Counted from the first letter of the stretch, positions 1 through 23,146 are shown. The stretch: 64,000 nucleotides of DNA from Pagrus major (GCF_040436345.1 NC_133237.1:23689749-23753748), one strand, 5' to 3'. Notes: a model not told the origin generated them from the letters alone. Numbers and translations: made by a program.

Positions 1-109
1 TTGTGTCAAGAATTATATTGTTATCCAGATTTCATTAAGAAGCCATGAACCTACCTCCTGATGGGAGAGGGGGGTGTGGGGGAAGGGGGACTTCAGAGGA
101 AGAAGGGGG

Positions 110-112
<3 letters not shown>

Positions 113-140
<28 letters not shown>
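113..140. repeat. (TG)n microsatellite
   Basis: About 14 uninterrupted TG units, directly visible. Confidence 0.95.
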
Positions 141-1569
141 GCAGTAGTAGAAATGTCTCCTGATTCCTGGCAGAGTTTGGCTTGCTTATCCTAACCAGCT
201 GGACGTTGAGCCTGAGAGAGCTGGCATGACTCTGGGCTTTTCCTGGTATAATGTGCTTGACTCATGGTTAGTCTGTTTGAGTCAATTGTGTGCTCATGCA
301 CTGAGTCATACAGTTGGTGCTTGCAATCAATACTAGCAGAACTTCTTTAATTTTGTCACCTTGTGATGAATGATTGGAGACAACGAATATTGTTTGATTT
401 TTATAATTTCTTGCTTATAAATATATACATAGGGCCGATGTAAACAATGCTGTTGGACCCCAGTTGTACTTCTCTTGCGTTTGGCTCTAAACACTGAAGT
501 AGCACAGGTCATAGGTGGTTATTATTGAATTGGTAAGCATTCAAAACTAGGATCTGGAACCATTGAGAATACAAATACAGTACGTAGGCCAAGAAGTGGA
601 AGTGGAGTGTTACCATAGAAACCACAGGAACATTTGTTTTTCAGAGAGTAGCAGAGTTTCAGAGGTTCTCAAGACAAGCAACAGACCAATTGCACATGAT
701 ACAAGGTCTAAAAGTTTGAATAATTGAATTGGCTACATATTTAATTTGTCTTGGAATATTACTGGTGTCCACTGGCAGTATTCAGACCCACACTGTACAG
801 TTCTGAGACATTCTGGAAGCCTATCATTGTACTTTTTATAGTGTTGTTTATGATTCATGTACAGTAATGCTAAGTGTTTTCCAAAATGGCGCAACTGTGG
901 ATGATTTAGATGGAATCGTAACATTGCTGATAATATTCTCTTTTAATTAAAAATTACATTAATAGTAGTTTGGGACACAGCACTTGGATGTTAGCAGATG
1001 CATAATTGGTTTTGAATGGAGAAGGCAAGAAGTTGCACAGTGTCCTTAAGTAGGAATGCACATTTTAAGCTTAACCTTAGCCTTATCAGATCATCAGGCA
1101 CTTAATTAATGAATTGCCTTGATTAAAGCTTTATTCACGTACTTGTTTAGTGGTTTTAGTAAACTGCTACTCAAACACAGCCTGTGATTATTCAGAAAGT
1201 AAATGGAAAATATTCAAAAGATGAATTGCATTTGTTGCTTTATTAGAGAGCATAACATGCCTGGACACAGAAGCTGTATTTACATAGAGCCTAATATTCT
1301 GATTTCAATTGGTTTAAAAGCCCAATAGAAAAAACATGCTCCATATATACACCTCAATCAGAACAAAATTTTAATCTGTTGCAGAGGGGAAGTTAAGACC
1401 TTGTCCCATGTAAACGATAATAACCTGTTTTTTCTTCCGGCTGCGTTCTTTCTGTGCATGCCCACCATCTTGATGTTAGTACGTTTCTCCACTTACCAAA
1501 GATGGCAGCTTATAAGGTCTGTGGCTAACTATTGCTCATAGTTTGTTTTTTTTTGCCTTATCACACATA

Positions 1570-1850
1570 GCCCACACCAGGAGATTGTCCATGTCAAATA
1601 CTATGTGTATTTGGATGTATCTGCGATATCAACAAAAGAGTGGAAAGCAATATACAAGCAAGCAAAAAAAAGTGTACGAAGTAGCTACACTCCGTGCAAT
1701 GTCATCAATATGCTGCCTTGCCAACTGTGAATTCGCCGAACATTTACCTGCTCTATTCACACATGGTCTCAATCGGACATTGCACAGACTTTGTAAGAGG
1801 GAGCTGGCAGGGTTAAGTTGTTTAATGTCCAGGCCAACTGATTCCATGAA
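1570..1850 (+). repeat. Dispersed repeat, copy 1
   Basis: This stretch resembles 43405-43790 in the same orientation. Shared blocks include CAGGAGATTGTCCA near the left end, GGTCTCAATCGGACATT/GATCTCAATCGGACATT in the middle, and TTTAATGTCCAGGCCAACTG at the right. Similarity fades after about 1850, where copy 2 continues with other sequence. The open frames on both strands share the same decayed residues, which reflects DNA similarity, not a proven protein. The family is not identified here; a non-autonomous transposon or a retroelement fragment is likely. Confidence 0.7.
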
Positions 1851-2961
1851 CACCGCCTTTTCCAGCTCCTGTCTTGGGCGCAACAACTTTTCTCGAGAGA
1901 CTTTCTACATCTGCAGCAAGGTTGCAGAGTATTTATCCTCCCCTGCCAGTAGTCTCTTATCATTATAGAAACTTGAAACAATTTGGCTAATGAATGTTTT
2001 TGCAAAAACAACATCAAAAAAGTGTCTTTTTTGGCCTATGTGAGATTATTCACCCTGACATCAAACGTGTCTTTTCAACCAGCACTTATAAGAAAACACA
2101 ATTTTTTTTTAAAGATTTTATGTATTATAGTAGTAGGATACATGTAAAGTGTAGTTAATTAAATTTAGTGTGAACTTCTTGAACAAGATGACTGTAGACC
2201 AGCTGGTCTGATAGCCAGTTTATGTGATCGGCAACTGCACAGCCCAGAAGAGATCATAAAACAAAAATGTAATGGGATGTTCCTCAGTCATCGATTTGTC
2301 AATCTACAGGAAAACCTAAAATAGAAACATGTAATACATGGCTGCAAAGACACCAACAAATAAGAACATCATTGGAATCAATGTATTGTTGAGTATTGGT
2401 AGACACAGTAGCATAAGAGTAAAGGTGTTTTTTATGAAAGAGTGAAAAGACTGGTGAATATGCAGGGAGTGGTGTGCTTGGCCTTGTCACTATGGTTTCA
2501 TTAATAATTTATTCCTTTGCTTTCAGGAAAAACACAGGCCATCATTCTGACACTTAGTGAGGGCCTCAAGTGGAATCTGCAGGCCTACAGTTTTGCCTGA
2601 AATCGACCACCACCCCCATACATGAATGATTAATAGTTTACTTTCATGGGGGATGCAGACATCTTGCTGTTATGTTTTGCTGTTTCTCTCACTTCACATG
2701 TAGGACAGTCACTGTGATGATGCATACAGAACCAGATTTTCTGGTGTGGGATGTGCTTCCCCCACCCCAGTAACCAGAGCCACTTCCTCCCCAGAAAACA
2801 TTCCACAGCAGTCTGCAGTGATGTATGCCCAGGTCGAAGGTCAACTGTTATTCCAGAGCTGAGAGCAATGAAGGACATGCAGTAACAGGAAGTGGACCTC
2901 TTGATTGACCTCTGTTTGGGATTCTCCAGACTTGATTAGTCTCACATGCCAATGTTGCTCT

Positions 2962-2985
2962 AGAGAGAGAGAGAGAGAGAGAGAG
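2962..2985. repeat. (GA)n microsatellite
   Basis: About 12 GA units, directly visible. Confidence 0.9.
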
Positions 2986-5900
2986 TGGTTTATGCTAATT
3001 TATCATATTGATTGGTTGTAAGTCAAGTATTACTCATAAAAATATTATGTTTACAAATCTGCAATACCATTTTCAGAGTAGTGTAATGTTAATGGTATTG
3101 GAATTCATATATATGTGGTGATTTTCATAACAAAATTATTATTTAGCTTAAATGTGACAAATAGCTATGAAATAGTGATCTTGAGTGAAAGAATGTTCTT
3201 GACTCCACTGCCATAGTCCCTGCACCTAAAAGGGCCTGCTCCCATTGTCATGCTTTCTTGGCAGCCATTATATATTGGGGATTCAAGTTTGAATTTCTGA
3301 ATATCACTAACTGGCCAAAAAGCAATATGCCTGGTTTTAGTCTTGCATTGAACATATTGTGTCTATAACTATCTAACAATAAGTAAATCAGTAAGTTGAT
3401 TGTCAAATAATTTTGTAGACTAAACAATTAACACAAATTTTAAAAAAATGGTGTTATTGATCAATAATGATAATAATTGTTAGTTGCATTCCTCTTTCTG
3501 TACATTTTAGAACTAGGGATGGTTTAATGTCATTAATGTTTTGTATAATCAGTGATATAATCAACTATTTTGACAAAAAAAGAAGAGACAAACTGAATTT
3601 TTACTTAAGTTGCTAATACATTCATTAGTGTTTATTATAAAAACAAAAAAGGCAGGTTCCCTTTCCAAATATTGTTTCATTATTTGTTGTACTGTTTTAA
3701 TATTTGAATTTACACAGAGCAAAATGATCACGTACTTGAAAAAATCATTCTATAAAACTCCTGCACACTGTTCTACTACTTGAGATCAGGAATACATTTT
3801 GTGTTTCCGTACAAAGACCAAATAACCTGATGATGCAAATGTAGTCATACAGAAATATAGTAATGGTAAAAGGTCAACTTCCCTAACTCCATCTGTAATC
3901 AGATATTTTTTGTTTTAGTGAGTTATAACACAATACTTTCAAAGAGAGTATCTCTTTGCTCTTCAGAAATGGCTGGCATTTCTCTAAAGAGATTCTCACA
4001 AAACTGGTATTTGTCAAGTGAACATACTGTAGAAGGCCCAGGTGGTCCAAGTGCCATAATTCATCATTGAAGTAACACGTGCTCCTGATAAGTCAACATG
4101 TTACAATGTGATTGAACTATGCAACCTGATTGCTAAAACCTGTCTTCCTTTTAATGACAGCCAAAGTTGGGTTGTCTTGCAATTTTCTTCATAGCGCCTT
4201 TTCGATGGATGGATGGATGAATAGCAGAACATGAACATGCAGATCACAATTGTCTTGATAAGTTGGACCAGAGCTTTCATGTCTGTTCATGCGTGTTGGA
4301 AGTATTGCCTCTTTAGGTCAATGCATGTACTTCAAATGCTTGACTCCTACAAGAGGTGTCGTTTATGCACCCTCATTTATTGCATCTGCCTCTGTGTTCC
4401 CAGAAGTTTGTTTACACTTGTCGTTGTTGCAGTGCTGTAATGTCAGTGACTCTCGCTGTGAGTGTTCTTGTCACTGATGTTAATGAGCTGTTGAGGACCA
4501 TCTGGCAGTTTGTGTGTGTCTGTGTGCGATGAGACTTGGCTTCATGCAGAACTGGAGCCAAGCTGGACCACGCTCATATTGCGGCTATCTCCTTTGAATT
4601 TGTCCTTGTGGAGGACTTCTTATAGTACTGGTTCCGGTGTGGTAAATGTCTGTTTAGTTCCCCTACTCATCTGTAATGTCACTGCTTGTGTTTCTGTTAA
4701 ATACTGCTTTTTTGATTATTTGATTCAGTACATGATTCAGTTGTACAAAATATTTCCCCAAACATTTTCCATCCAGCTTTTGCCATTAAGTCAGAATCCT
4801 TCCATTCAGTAGCAGTGATGAGGGATGGCAACTGAAAGAATACAACTTCACAATGGAGATATCCTATTACATTCCAAGACGTCTCAGTATTAGCACTGCT
4901 CAGAGGATCTGAAGGTCTTCTTTTTGTCAGTTTACTTGTAGCAGTTTTTGGGCAGAATACATCATTTGTGTATGATTTATTATCTTGATCCCGCAGTATC
5001 CCTCACATTCATGTTGTAATTTTCACAAAAGGCTCTTTGTAGTTGACAAAGTTAAAAAAAAACATAAATAAGGCAATATGAGAGTCAGAGGATCAAGACA
5101 TGCAGATCTGCATTGTTGCCTTTATCAAATTATGGAATGCCTACCTTACTCCTACATTTTTGCTTAGAGATATTCCTCATATTGGTTTTTTGTGAGAAAA
5201 GGACATATACTATTAATCTTCTACCTAATTAAAGTAATTTGCTCTCTCATCGCATTTCATTCATCACCATTAAACTTCTTGAAATTCTTAAAATAACTTA
5301 CAAATTAACACTTATCTTCTTTATAACAATTTAAAAGATACTGGATAATTAAATTTAAAAAATTACAATTGTTTAAGCATATTGATGGAAATAATTAACT
5401 AAACCCTCTTTTTTACAGTTCTCATGACAAGCTTGTCATGTTGACAGTGAAAGCAGGTTATCTAAGGTCATCTTCTGTCAGTTTTACTGATGATTTGCCC
5501 AAATGTTGTCATTCTAGTTTTGCTAGGACGGCTATTTTTGTGTAACCTGATGCTCCACATGTTTGTTACACAGAACCATTTGGAAACTTGCCCCTGTAAA
5601 CTGTTTGGAAAAGGGCATCAGTTTTAAAAAAACATACTACAACATACCATATGACGTAGTAGGAAAGTGCTACCAGTGTTCTGAAGCTAGATCAGTGAAA
5701 AACATCTTTTTCATTAAGAAAAGCATTCAGTGCCCTTCTTTGCCCTTTAAAAGAAGAAATTCTCATCTCGTTGTTTTTGAATGAACAGTCCCTTCTCTCA
5801 CACACCTAAACCATGGGCATAGCTGCCAGTAACTCATCATAGGACGTTCATTGGTTCGACCACTGTGATTCAGCCACAAGCACATAGCTTGATATCTAAT

Positions 5901-7197
5901 GATGACCCAGAGCATTTTTTTTGTATGTCTTTTGTGTCACATTGATAAGATGTGATTTGCTTACGGTTTAAAGCCTGTTGTACCAATGGGCACATCCTCA
6001 GCTTGTGGTGGCACATGTTTCTTTGACAGTCGATAGAAAGCACCTGCTGTGATTCAGCCTGTCACAATTTAATTGTTTATTTTACTTTTAATGTTAATAG
6101 AGTGGGGGCACCTCAGCGGTCATGTGGTTATCTGTAAATTTTTTTTGTTCATCTTGTCCTTTCCCCACACAGGATTATGTTATAGATATGAGAACTGAGT
6201 GACAATGGCAGTTTTTAAAGATTGTTTCCATATAGTCCACCCCTCATATGTGTGGTGGAAACTGACTGACTGATAGCTTGTGATGTAGGCATGGTGTGAC
6301 TGGTTTTCCATCTGACATGAATGGCTGGTTAGGCTGAAAGTTGCAAGACTACAGGTGTCACTGAAGGTCATTAGACTACAGCTGGTTAGTCTAGATAAGA
6401 TATTTTGTTTATATTTGTTTATATGTGTTTATTCTCTTTGTAAAGCCAGTTCAGCAAAGCTTTGAAGTATTTTTTTAGTTAATCTGTATTGAGCTGAAAA
6501 TGAGCCATGGACTCGTATGTGCATATTTGTACCTTGGGCCAAGACAAGTTCTGTTCTTGTTTATTTTTGTGTTATTTATGTCTGTTTGCTTCTAGCCACA
6601 AAAATACCATCTGTGTTCAACTAGTACGGTTTCTTTTCACGTGTTGTCATTCAACATATTGGTCAGTTAGTCAGATACTCCACTGCGTTTGAGTGCCTTG
6701 GGGTGGCCAAGGCAGTGATCATGTGGTGTACAAACTGCTTCCTTATTCTTAGAGAGTGACTCATCAAGAATGTGATTAGTCACAGATCTATACAGTGGTG
6801 TGTGTTTATCTTTAAGGCCCTGTTGTGGGGGAGGATTTCAGTGTGTGAGACAGGAAGACTAACTTGTCTTTATTAGAGACTTGAATATACAACCTTGTGA
6901 TCAGTGCTTTTTTCCCACATCATTGTTGTTCCGCCGTCTATTTTTAGTAAAGCATTTCGAGATTATTATTCGGCCTTGTTGTTGTCTTAACAGCCTTTTG
7001 TGTGTATCGTGAGTGTGATGTCCCTGACTGCCTTAGGAGGACATAATGTAGGACTGAGCGCTTGCATAGTGGAACACACAGTCCCTCATCTGCCAGATGA
7101 CGCTTACTCCCCGCCACCCTCCATCCACCCCTGTCCGCCCACATCCCTAAACACTCCCAGGTCCTGAGACAGAGTGGGAGGACAAAGATCTACTAAA

Positions 7198-7302
<105 letters not shown>

Positions 7303-7920
7303 CATGCATATGCTAGAGCCAAAACTAAGTCTTAACCATCCCTGAGCTCCTCTGAATATGGTGCAGGATCTGTTTGTGTGTAACTTTTTTATTATGCAAC
7401 TCTTTTGAAAGAAATTAACATTCATATTTAAAATTTATTTAACAACACTAGTCCCTGTTATATATTATTATAAATTTATTTAAAAATTGTACATTTTTTA
7501 ACCACTTTATAGCAAAAATGACTTAAGGCACCATAAGTGTTTTGACAAAGTTTTTATTATTCAAACCCATGTGGGAATAATTCATTTGCATTTGCAATGC
7601 ATTTGTTTTATCCCCAAACCATCAATAAAGGGCTTGGGTCTGTGAGAAATGGATAAACATGAGTTTCTGCTTAGACTCAATCTTGATACCATTAGAATAC
7701 TGTTCCCCCAATAGAGCTGGGTGGACAGTACAGTGGCTGCTTTAGTGGAAGAGAATGATTATGCTTTTACTTGTTGCAGTGCAATTACAATTAGTATCAG
7801 AGGTCTACTTTACTATGGATTGATTAATGATTCCAATAAAATTTTGTTAATGACATGAAATTTTATTGTAGACTGTTTTTATAGACATACTAATGACAGT
7901 ATGATATTTCCTCTCTCCAG

Positions 7921-8080
7921 AGAGTCCAGCGAGGAGTGCAATGGGATCAGTGGTGCTCTGTCAGTGGAGTCTGTGCCGGGGCCAAGACTGAACTGGTGTC
8001 CTGCCAACACCACTACCCCTGCCCCTGCTCCAGCTCCAGCTCCCGCTCTGGGGCCCGAGCCCGTGCCCAACCCTGTTAGA
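7921..8080 (+). other. brd4: 5' part of the first brd4 coding exon, open in frame with the start
   Basis: The exon begins after a CTCTCCAG acceptor at 7913-7920. The brd4 frame has no stop from the acceptor to the ATG at 8081. The translated segment [10 protein letters not shown] resembles the mammalian N-terminus that follows its initiator Met, but the initiator position here is a CTG (7958-7960). The stretch is either 5'UTR or an N-terminal extension begun at CTG or at an ATG in an unseen upstream exon. A Pro-Ala repeat is encoded at about 8007-8048. Confidence 0.6.
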
Positions 8081-17939
<9,859 letters not shown>

Positions 17940-20410
17940 GGATGGAAGCAACTGAAACGTAACTGCAAAAAAAAACAAAAAAAGGAAAAAAAAACTTGGA
18001 TGATGCAAACTTCATCTAAAGAGAGATTTGGCGACCGTGCACCACAGAGGAACACGGACAGTATGTAGATGCGACGGGCCCTCGGAGACTGAATACAAAC
18101 GCTGGATGGGCAGTCGCATCTCGCTTTGCCCCTGTGGACTGAACACACTCAACACATGGGGATAGTCTCATTGTTCTGGATGTCATTTCCTGGGAATTTG
18201 GCTTTGCCTGCCTGAAATCTCATAACAGGAGAGAGAGGACCCCTGTTGGCACAGTTGCCTTTGTCACACTTGCTTCTTACAGTGTGCGTGGGCGCAACAA
18301 TGAACTGCAAGTGTAAAGACATCCCAATATCTATGAAAATGCTCTGATAATGTACTGACAGACTGCGCAGAGGCGTTTTGAAACTGCCAGATGTCTGAGG
18401 TGGTGAAGAAGACTGGTCCTTTATGTTTTGTTTTGTTTGTTGTAAGTGAACACATGAAATGGTTCGGGGGCGGGGGGGCAACTTCCATACTGTAAATCAT
18501 GTATATTTCTCAGCAGAGAAGGTACAGTTTGCCTTACACCTCTTTCCTAAACAGACCATTATGTTCTATGGCCTGCACACATGGACAAACCAATAACATT
18601 TACAAGCAGGAGTAGGAGCTGTGCAGTTCTTTTTCATCATCTAGTATCTACTGTAAAGAAGTATTTTCTTATACTACAATAACTGTTTATTTTGGATCTT
18701 TCTTTTTTTTCCTCTTTAGGTCTTTGAATCTTCACACCAACACACTCCACCACCTATGTCTATGCCAAACAACCCCATTATCATTTATGCTAAATTAATT
18801 GTCCTAAAACATGGTAGGTAGCTCATGACAAAAAAAAAACCCTGAATATATGCATTATCATAGTTCCAGCAAGTATATATCAAAGACAGAAGTTTTCATC
18901 CTGCCTTGCATTTTTCATTTAAAGCTACGATAGGAACGATGAGCAGAAGAAGGGAAAGGTTCTGGCCGTTTCTGAGCTTTAGTTGGAACATGATTTCACT
19001 ACAAGTGTTGCACCATTATTTGTATTACACTTTGAGACATAATGTTGGAAAATGTCCATATCATTGGCCTGTTCACAACAGTCACACTACTGGATCAGTT
19101 AAGATGTGAGGAGATTAGGAGCCCCCTGTTGTCCCCTCTGATTGAACCCTAAAGGTTTTGATCACATGTCAACAGGCAGAGTGCTCGGAGCAGGAAGGAG
19201 ATAGTCAGGGGAATAAGACAAACACTTAACACCTTTCTGTAGCGGTTACTTGAATCAGGTTAGTAAAAATGGACTGGACGAAGCTCCAAGTTAGCTCTTG
19301 CATCAAGTTGTCTTCTAATTCACTGAGGGCACACTGTCAACAGTACGAAATAAAACGGCAAACAATTACAAAAGTTAAGAAACGGAAAATGATGAAAAAA
19401 CAGTTTTGATTTCTATCTTTGTTCTTGTTCGATAATAGTGGATGTGATTTATAATTCTGTTCTCGGAGACATTGTTTGGACCGGGGATGGGTTGAAATCG
19501 GAATGCATCTCGTCCTCTTCACTTGTCTCTTATGGTGTTTTTTCTCCAGTGCCTGTATTGTATTGCAATTCTCGTTGGCTTATATTACACTTTGAGGGGG
19601 GTTTAGAAAGGGGCGAGTCAGGACTGGGTGGTGTAATATTTGAACGGGGAGGGAGATTTTTTGAAAGAGTTTGTGTAAAAAAAATAATAAAAAAAGGAAA
19701 AGACAGCGTTTTATATTTTACCCGTTGTCAATATTCGGGTTTTAAATTTAGTTTTAGCTGGACTTCTATGAGTGTACACACCTGACAACTACTTTCTCAT
19801 TTTGTTCAATCAGCATATTTTAGGTAGATAATGTTTCAGCGTTGCCACACTAGCATTTGAGTCTGGTCTGTGAGTGTGACTGTGTAAATTTGGACGGCTG
19901 TGTGACTGTGTGTGTTTATTGTTTTTGTTAAATTTTTTTTTTTTAAGTGTGTGGTGCAGGGAGGCATGTTCCCCGATGTAGATAAGCATTCTATTGATGA
20001 GGAGAATAAACAGATAAATAGTACTTCAGGAGAACTTGTTTCTGTGTTTAAGTCACCTTTTTAATTCCTATGAAGTCCACCATATATGAGTATAGAATTT
20101 TTATTAGACTGGTTTTGAAAGGGTAAAAAAAAAAACTTCATTCCTTTTTAGCCTTTTTTTTTTTCCTTTTCACAATAACTGTTGGACATAATGTGCCATG
20201 AGTTCTAAAGAGAATGTGCTGACCCGCAGCTCAGCCCAGAGTTTGCTTTATTCAGGTATTTTATTTTGTGTTACATTTGTTCTGTTTTGGGGGTTTTGTT
20301 GAAACATTTTCCTCGATTATCGTTTGGTATGTGAGTGGTCTATCGAGGTCTCTGATTCAGTCTGTTATGATCATTGAATAAACTCATCTCTTTTATAGAA
20401 AATAAAAAAT
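17940..20410 (+). other. brd4: brd4 3' untranslated region
   Basis: No coding frame continues after the TGA at 17937-17939. Canonical AATAAA signals occur at 20004-20009, 20377-20382 and 20401-20406, followed by T/GT-rich sequence, so a 3'UTR of about 2.1-2.5 kb is likely, with alternative ends. A-rich runs occur just after the stop codon. Confidence 0.7.
20377..20406 (+). terminator. Probable brd4 polyadenylation signals
   Basis: Two AATAAA hexamers 24 bases apart, followed by TTTTGCCTCCGTGTT-type sequence. An upstream AATAAA at 20004 could serve a shorter transcript. Confidence 0.6.
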
Positions 20411-20845
20411 AAACGAAATTTTGCCTCCGTGTTATTATATGTGAAATGCCTCTTTGAACTGTCATGCACTTGCTCTCAACTGCAGTTCAGACACAAGTTT
20501 GCTACCCACAGGCAATGGTACAATAATCAGGTGGAGCGGTCACAATAACAAACTGCAACACTAAATACAATTTAACACGCATTATAATTTGTCTAAATAA
20601 TCGTTGTTATTATTATTAAAAAGGAATAAGTCGATATAACAGAAATAAATTAAAATAAAATAAATTAATACATGAAATGAAGCAAAGTAGGCATGCTATA
20701 AACATGTCATAGTAGTATTAATAAAGCTGTTTCCATAATCGTTGTACGTTCTGGGGACAAGTTATAAATATAAAACAAGTGTGATATGGTCATGTGTGTG
20801 TGTGTCTGTGTGTTTGACCAGTGTGTTCACATCCACGAATGTTTA

Positions 20846-20862
20846 CTGCCCTCTTGTGGTCA
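20846..20862 (-). promoter_or_regulatory. CTCF-like site 1 (reverse orientation)
   Basis: The minus strand reads TGACCACAAGAGGGCAG, identical over 17 bases to site 2 on the plus strand. The core CCACAAGAGGGCA matches 12 of 13 positions of the vertebrate CTCF consensus. It is part of a longer shared element with a GTTCC-type left flank and an AGTRAAC-type right flank. Confidence 0.55.
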
Positions 20863-20975
20863 CAGTGGGAACTACGTCACATTGAATTAGTCAAGTTTGA
20901 GTCAATGCAACTTTAGAACGTTTACATCCGGTTTGTTCTCGACTACAGACCACTACAGCGTTTCTGTGGATTTGT

Positions 20976-21660
20976 TCATTTTATTTTGAGAGAACTCACC
21001 GGAAGTGCTAGTATTTGTATTACATCCACATTGACGTTAGCTTGACCAATTTCATGTTGCAGTTCCCCGGTGTGACCACAAGAGGGCAGTGAACACTTGT
21101 AATTCTGAACTCCCAATCAAGCTGACCATCCATTTTGAGTAAATTGAGGTTGATAAGATATAAATAAAGGTAGCCTAACTGTTCACACGAATGGATTACA
21201 TTGTTATTGCTTGATATCGCATATCTGTTGAGTGTTTGGCGTGTACAGCAACAGTAATTAACAGGGAGGAAATCGCCATTGTTTCTCGGCTTTCCGAACT
21301 AGCTAGCTTGCTAGTGCTGAACATGCTAGCTCTCTTCACCAGCCACGTAACTTTTAACAATCATGTAACACAGTAACTGTAAGCATGAAAAAATGGTAGA
21401 AATATTTGTATTATAACCACCGAGTAACTCTCACATTTAGTTTCTAACTGTGACCACTAAAGAGCACAACATTTCTGTGAAGTGCGTTTCTACGTTTAAG
21501 ATTATTTTATTTTGGGGGAAAAAAATCCACCGGAAGTCGTAGTATTGTATTATTTCATTGACGTTAGCTTGACCATGCTAGCTCTTTCACCACCAGCCAC
21601 GTTAACTTTTAACTATCGTATAACTTTTAATTATCATTAACAAAAGTAATTAATTTCACA
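20976..21660. repeat. Local duplication in the brd4-lpar2 spacer
   Basis: Two blocks recur in the same order. CGGAAGTGCTAGTATTTGTA then TTGACGTTAGCTTGACCA (21000-21050) matches CGGAAGTCGTAGTATTGTA then TTGACGTTAGCTTGACCA (21532-21576). CTAGCTCTCTTCACCAGCCA (near 21327) matches CTAGCTCTTTCACCACCAGCCA-type sequence near 21580. The copies are diverged and of unequal spacing. Confidence 0.65.
21073..21089 (+). promoter_or_regulatory. CTCF-like site 2 (forward)
   Basis: TGACCACAAGAGGGCAG, core 12/13 to the CTCF consensus, followed by TGAACAC as in site 4. Confidence 0.55.
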
Positions 21661-21934
21661 GAAAGAATCACCGTGAATGTCTGGTTTTGTCATAGACGTG
21701 AATTACATCATCATTGTTTGCTATCGCATATTGCTGGAAAAGTGTAAATTAATAATTAAGATATTAATTAATACAAGTATTGATGCAAGTGGCTACGTTG
21801 GTGTGGGCATATTGTTTCGGGTAGCGGTGATATGATGAAAATTCAAGTCCAGTTTGAGTGACAAGGCCACGAGTGTGAGGACCAAAATACTGCACAGCGG
21901 TTTATGATTAATATATTCTTGTAGTTCCTCACTG

Positions 21935-21951
21935 TGACCACAGGAGGGCAG
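21935..21951 (+). promoter_or_regulatory. CTCF-like site 3 (forward)
   Basis: TGACCACAGGAGGGCAG preceded by GTAGTTCCTCACTG. The core differs from the CTCF consensus at two positions. Confidence 0.45.
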
Positions 21952-22302
21952 TCTACAACTTTTTTTTCAGTGGTAATCATTTTAATTATTATATTTATGT
22001 TTAATATTTTTTTCTATCCTTTAGAAGTATCGGTGGGGGTAATCATATACATGTTAGTACACCTGATTAACCATCATTCATCTGTTATGATTACAAGTTG
22101 AGATGGGAGTTTATAAAAAAAAAAAATAAATAAATAAAAGAAAGATGTTATTTGTCTCAAGTGTTTTAAGGGTATGCGTCTTGTGGCTCCCTGCCTCTGA
22201 AATGACTACAATAAAACACAGGGCCACATAATATTCTGCTAAACACGCCGCGGTGTTTTCCAGTGGGTTTGATGTAGTGTAATGTGATGTAGTTCCTCTT
22301 TG

Positions 22303-22319
22303 TCGCCACAGGAGGGCAG
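22303..22319 (+). promoter_or_regulatory. CTCF-like site 4 (forward)
   Basis: TCGCCACAGGAGGGCAG preceded by GTAGTTCCTCTTTG and followed by TGAACAC, so the same longer element as sites 1-3. A degenerate fifth copy may lie near 21449-21468. Confidence 0.45.
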
Positions 22320-22934
22320 TGAACACCCGCGGGTCTATAAATGCACAAGTCAATTGTCGGTTACACCAGCAAGGAAGACAATACTGAACTTCCGGCACAT
22401 ACCTTCAAAATAAAAGTAACGACACTCCACTGCTTAATATGTCCGGTTAGGGTTAGATAATATAACAGTATTCCTGTCGTAGCTATGAATATCCTCACAG
22501 ATATTTCTGAAATAAAACACATGTGTAATATCCACTGAAAATGTAGAATTTAATCCTTCAGTGAAAACAAGTCGCGTTTTGTTTTTGTTATGTGGCTTTC
22601 AGGTGCTCCTGGAAACCACAGAAAACCACTGAAGTTCCCAGTGAATGTTTTCTTTTTCGCTTTATATACATATATATTATATTGTTTTGGCATCACGACT
22701 GCATAGCATTTCATTGCATACTTCACTTGTCGCTTCACTTGAGATCTTTGGTCTTTGTCAGACGCGCGCACCCACACGAGACTAACCACAAAAACACTTT
22801 CAGTTCGAGCTGAAGCTATTTGAGCAATATATTTTTTTAAAACTGTTTAAAATTTGGACTTTTCAAAGCAAAATGTCGTTTATAGAGACACAGAAAGAGT
22901 CAAATTGACTGCGTGTTTGTTTTTTCCCGATATT

Positions 22935-23146
22935 TCAGGCTGCAGTTGGAGGCAGCACCACTACCTGCCTGTCGGCTCCAGCTGATCTGAGTGAGAATGA
23001 TTCAGACGAGCGTCGAGTAGAAAGTGTGTGTGGTGGAAAGACAGAAGTGAAAACAGCTCCGAGACTTTCCGTTTGTTTAAATGTCAGCTAAGCAACCGAG
23101 GTTTCATATGGGAACTGTCTAGATGGAGGAAACCTTAACAACTGCG
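22935..23146 (+). other. lpar2: Candidate 5' non-coding exon of lpar2
   Basis: The lpar2 coding exon opens after an acceptor at 23741-23744, so an upstream exon must exist. The best donor I see upstream is ACTGCG followed by GTAGGT at 23147. The sequence before it is less AT-rich than its surroundings. Two short upstream ORFs lie in it (ATG at 23081 and 23123). The 5' limit is arbitrary, because no TATA box or other start signal is clear. Confidence 0.4.

Larger units (their letters stand above)
20411..22930. other. Gene-free spacer between brd4 and lpar2
   Basis: No coding potential seen. The spacer carries repeated CTCF-like elements and partly duplicated sequence blocks, listed separately. 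Some AT-rich low-complexity sequence lies at 20600-20700 and 22110-22145. Confidence 0.7.

Noticed and set aside
1543-1968. 141-codon plus-strand ORF
   Set aside because: It lies across a dispersed repeat that has a second diverged copy whose frame is broken.
4231-4812. Overlapping Cys/Leu-rich ORFs near 4.2-4.8 kb
   Set aside because: No conserved motif, no splice sites joining them, composition like the surrounding intron.
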